Of a DNA stretch of 64,000 bases, positions 61,012 to 64,000 are shown piece after piece. Every line of letters begins with the position of its first letter. The first letter of the stretch is position 1. The translations under genes and the position numbers were made by a program. The notes under the pieces were generated by a model. That model was not told where the DNA came from and did not search any database. It saw only the letters and a list, made by a program, of their open reading frames with translations. The stretch is taken from the NCBI GenBank assembly GCA_041399205.1, contig JAWKTK010000027.1:1-64000 (forward strand). The letters are read 5' to 3'. Source of the DNA: JAGQOZ01 sp041399205. Its GTDB lineage: Bacteria; Planctomycetota; Planctomycetia; Pirellulales; Pirellulaceae.

Positions 61012-61653
61012 CGTCCTTCCGGCTGGAAATGCACCAAACACCAGTGATCTGCCAGAAATGTTGTCGTTCAACGCTCGACGATGCGGCTCCTGCTACCGTC
61101 TGTGTAAAAACGGCGGAAGAATTCCAGAGGTCGGGACACCATGAAGAAGCCATTGCGTTGTACGGAAAGGCGATCAGCCACGACCCTAGACTAAGATGAC
61201 AAGCTAAGTCGTCGTTTCGGCTCCTTTTATTTACGAAGGTGGGGCGAATTTGCGCGCAAAGGCCGATCACAAACGAGCACTCGCATACTGGAAGGATGAC
61301 GCGTCCCGGAATGATTACGGTTATTTCGCTGAAACAAAAAGCAATATTCGGATGCTCTGTCGGCATTGCAGCAAGCCACCAAATTGGATCCGGCCAATCA
61401 ACGTGCTAAGCTCAACGTGGGAATCGCACTGGCTTATCAAGGGCAAGTCGATTCGGCGGTTCAGTGGATGTCACCAATTATCGGCGAAGCTGCAGCTCGC
61501 TTAATACTGGGTCGATCCTGGCCAGAAACGGCACCTGTGCAGGCGGGCCCAGAACTGGTGCTGGGCCCGGCAATTAGACCCCCATCTTTCTCAAGCAACG
61601 ACGTTGTTAGCTCAATTAGAGAAACAGAGCCTACCGCCAAGAAGCAGCGATAG
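61008..61653 (+). pseudogene. TadD-like TPR protein, frameshifted
   Basis: The GTG at 61008 overlaps the preceding stop. TPR-type helices: TAEEFQRSGHHEEAIALYGKAISHDPRL (61107-61190, part quoted), then after shifts DHKRALAYWKDDA, NDYGYF and ATKLDPANQRAKLNVGIALAYQGQVDSAV (61370-61460). A Pro/Ser-rich tail ends at 61653. TPR proteins of this kind (TadD) close many tad operons, and the position after the secretin fits. At least three breaks. Confidence 0.55.
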
Positions 61654-61659
61654 GCTCTG
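61625..61659 (-). terminator. hairpin between convergent genes
   Basis: Perfect 9-bp stem CAGAGCCTA (61625-61633) / TAGGCTCTG (61651-61659) with a 17-base loop. Read on the minus strand it is followed by TTTCTCT, so it most likely terminates the minus-strand kinase-like gene. It overlaps the last codons of the plus-strand TPR gene. Confidence 0.55.
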
Positions 61660-61675
61660 GGTCTCAAAAAGATAC

Positions 61676-62678
61676 CTAGTGGGCACGAATCACATACGTG
61701 TTCGAATCCCAAGCTTACGTCAACGTGGAAATAGTCTCGTCGAGCGTACACAACGCTGCCTTTCGAATCGATCAATTCGACGTGATAACCTGCCGCAATC
61801 GAAACTCGCATGGGCGTCGTGTCACCGGCTTCCGCCCAAACTTGGTCACCGTCCACTTTCATGCGTAATCCTGTGTCTTGCCATTCGACGCTCGCTTAGC
61901 GACAATACGGGTATCGATTCGGCGAAGGCGGCGGACTTGGCTTTTTGGTTAGGTATACGGTTTGCATGGCACCCCAGATTCCGATCTCTGGATACTGGCG
62001 TCCTCCTTGCGAACTTCTGTAGCCAGGGCATTGCACGTCAATATCAGGCGTTTTAGTACCAACCGCCAACTCTTTTCGATACTCCGCATATTCTTGCTCG
62101 TTCACAGTTGATGTGCGTTTGGACACTTCGTCTCCTCCAATCAAAATGCCATCCGGAGCCTCATCGGCGGGATAGACTCCGAACAAAAGCTTGGCGTTCT
62201 GGTTCTAGGATAATCGGTAATAGCGGACTGTCCATCCACCAACAGGCCCGCATCCACTTCGAGTTTCCGACTGATGGCCGTCCATGGTAGCCACTATCCG
62301 AAACTTCTTTGTCCTTGTGTTCAGGCAGTTCGCCAATCACACCTCAGTTACCCTGTCTGCAACTTCGCAAGGCAGATGCATAACAAACGGATGGGCGTCT
62401 TTGGTCGGCTCTTCGCGGTAAACCTTGTAGTTTGGGTGCACTACCTGCGAAATAGTCCAGATCTTTGTTACTGGATTGTGCAGTCACGGTTACAGTCCGT
62501 TTGCGTTTTACGGCGAACTCAATTGTTTGGGGCTGGCTACTCACGTCCACTGTCGTTCTCTTTGTGTGTAGCAGCCATCGGCGTCAATTTCCACTTCATG
62601 TGCGGACCTTGCGGAACCAAAACCCGGGTCTGAAAACCCGATTCCGACCTGATCCATTTTAGGTCGGCAAATTCGTTG
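61676..62678 (-). pseudogene. C-terminal region of the kinase-like protein, frameshifted
   Basis: Successive frames keep giving plausible protein: VDFLDADITFGDNEFADLKW and MKWKLTPMAATHKEND (62560-62740), QPQTIEFAVKRKRTVTVTA (about 62490-62545), DEAPDGILIGGDEVSKRTST (about 62090-62170), then DGDQVWAEAGDTTPMRVSIAAGYHVELID (61770-61855, part quoted) to a stop at 61676 (NTYVIRAH). Family unknown; probably an extracytoplasmic domain after the membrane helix at the end of the kinase-like part. Confidence 0.5.
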
Positions 62679-63875
62679 TCACCAAATGTAATATCGGCAT
62701 CCAGAAAATCCACTTCCTCTGAGATTCTCGCTTGTAACATCACTTTCTGTAGACGAAACGGGCATTGGCAGCCGTTCTCGATTGGCCAACACACTGAGTC
62801 CCACAATTACCAGTAACGGACCATACACGACCGGCCGCTTCAATTGTTTTGCTAACCAAGTCGGATCTACGAACAGATCAAACAGGTTCGGCAGATCTAC
62901 AACGGTTTTTACTTTGGCGCTTGGCGAATTTTCCAGTCCAATTCCTTGTGTTGTCCGAACCGTTGGTCTGGCGCTACTAGATTCGCGAGCCTGAATTGCG
63001 GCCAAGGCTTCATGGGCCGAAGCAAAACGGTCTTTTGGGTTCTTGGCAACTAGTTTCTTTAGTACTTCACGAACTTCCTCGGAATAGGCCTTCAGTAGTT
63101 TTTCGGGAATCGGCTCGGCCGAAACTGCCCACTTCCTTTGATCACCTTTAAACAAGCGCGCCATTTCGCGAGGTTGGCAAACCAGCATCACCATCAATCC
63201 CAGGCAGTAAAGATCTGAGGCCCAAGTGATGGGCCCCAGATCGGGGTCCACCATCTCCGGCGCTGCCAAGCAATCTTCTTTGCTGGTCATGGCATCCGTG
63301 TCGTCCAAGGCGTAACCAGCACTACAGACCAGCTTGATCTTGTCATCGTCTCCCAAAACCAGGCAATTATCGGACAGTTCGCCATGCAGCCGATCGGATT
63401 CGTGTAACGCTTGGATAGCTGACAACGCAGCCAGTAGAACCTCGCGAGCATCCTTGGGGCTTTTATTCGTCTGCGTCAATACTGCCTTGATCGGATCGTA
63501 TACAATCCAACCTTGGCTGGTCACGCAGTCCCGTGCTCGCAGCACGTTCTGATGCGACAGAGGCATCAAGAATTCGGCCTTGTCCCGGAGTTCGTTGCGA
63601 ATCTGTACGTCATCGGCGACTGAGACGTTCAGTGCTTCAATGGTAACTTCTTGATCCAATTGAATATCCGCGCCGTCATACAGCGTTGAATTGGCTGTTC
63701 GCACTTTGACGCTTTCCTCCGTCTGGAAAATTTCATAGCGTCCGGCATTGGATGCGGTTTCTGCACCGGCAGGTCGGACTTGAATACCACTTTCCAAACG
63801 CGAGCTGTTATCGTTTCGTGCAATCATTGTGGGCTCCACATAAGTCTGACATTTTTCCAGGGACGGTTCCTGCAT
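62679..63875 (-). CDS. membrane-anchored kinase-like protein with degenerate catalytic motifs
   Basis: 398 codons. Residues 45-300 align by eye to a Hanks-type kinase: DRLHGELSDNCLVL (162-175) stands where HRDLKPEN is expected, CSAG (184-187) where DFG is expected, CLAAPEM (202-208) is the APE motif, and SDLYCLGLM (220-228) matches the DxxSLG helix. The glycine loop and VAIK lysine are not recognisable. The HRD Asp is replaced by Glu and the DFG Asp by Ser, so catalysis is doubtful: a pseudokinase. A membrane helix lies at about 350-364 (VYGPLLVIVGLSVLA). The last roughly 20 residues of this frame are spurious, as the reading continues in another frame toward 61676. The start is uncertain because no strong Shine-Dalgarno precedes it. 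Confidence 0.65.
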   Translation of the reverse strand: MQEPSLEKCQTYVEPTMIARNDNSSRLESGIQVRPAGAETASNAGRYEIFQTEESVKVRTANSTLYDGADIQLDQEVTIEALNVSVADDVQIRNELRDKAEFLMPLSHQNVLRARDCVTSQGWIVYDPIKAVLTQTNKSPKDAREVLLAALSAIQALHESDRLHGELSDNCLVLGDDDKIKLVCSAGYALDDTDAMTSKEDCLAAPEMVDPDLGPITWASDLYCLGLMVMLVCQPREMARLFKGDQRKWAVSAEPIPEKLLKAYSEEVREVLKKLVAKNPKDRFASAHEALAAIQARESSSARPTVRTTQGIGLENSPSAKVKTVVDLPNLFDLFVDPTWLAKQLKRPVVYGPLLVIVGLSVLANRERLPMPVSSTESDVTSENLRGSGFSGCRYYIW

Positions 63876-64000
63876 TGAACTATCAGTGGACGCATCATTT
63901 CTGCGCGGCGCGCCAATATTTTGACGGCTGACCCCCGCTTTGGCGTCGCCACAATAATCCGTTGCGTCAAACCAAGCTTGGCAAGAACTGCTGATTTTGC
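63876..64000. other. upstream flank, no gene recognised
   Basis: 125 bases to the window edge. It may hold the promoter or true start of the kinase-like gene, or the edge of a neighbouring gene. Confidence 0.35.

Overview
The window looks like chromosomal DNA of a planctomycete (Pirellulales/Rhodopirellula type). The grounds are the N-terminal LEPR-type sorting motif (LEERRLL, LESRRLL, LEGRLL) on several very large secreted proteins, planctomycete-style dockerin repeats, a kinase-nSTAND-FGE fusion, and a Tad pilus locus containing an FHA-like protein and a kinase-like protein. No rRNA, tRNA or CRISPR array was seen.

Layout. 1-1277: a stretch with no recognised gene, then a small unknown gene whose stop overlaps the next start. 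1274-33627: one giant surface-protein locus of about 30.9 kb once a 1443-bp IS4-family element is removed. It carries an LEPR motif, a lipase-like hydrolase, PG-binding/M15-like motifs, Calx-beta, hook-IN-like, RTX, PPC, FG-GAP, LamG, LRR, PKD and dockerin regions. It is now split into many frames. 34074-36560 (-): an intact WD40-CHAT protease-alpha/beta hydrolase fusion, the strongest candidate for an under-described effector. 36989-39557 (-): a small RTX protein and a dockerin/PPC metalloprotease. 39997-46861 (+): a LuxR-type HTH protein, then a second LEPR protein ending in near-identical 223-residue tandem repeats. 46966-51922 (+): a Ser/Thr kinase-nSTAND-FGE protein with frameshifts in the middle. 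51926-61653: a Tad pilus locus with two divergent arms. The minus arm has cpaF, tadB, tadC, an FHA-like protein and a secreted protein. The plus arm has an rcpA-type secretin, a lipoprotein and a TPR protein. 61676-63875 (-): a kinase-like protein with degenerate catalytic motifs.

Reading quality. Many genes are broken by single-base indels at uneven density: 5-kb stretches are clean, while 2.1-4.8, 22.3-24.5, 31.7-32.6 and 55.5-62.6 kb are shredded. The encoded protein stays recognisable across the breaks and the first dockerin copy looks scrambled relative to its neighbours. Consensus errors in a long-read or metagenome assembly are therefore at least as likely as gene decay. The IS insertion, with its 11-bp target duplication, is a real biological event. 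Functions are inferred from motifs alone.
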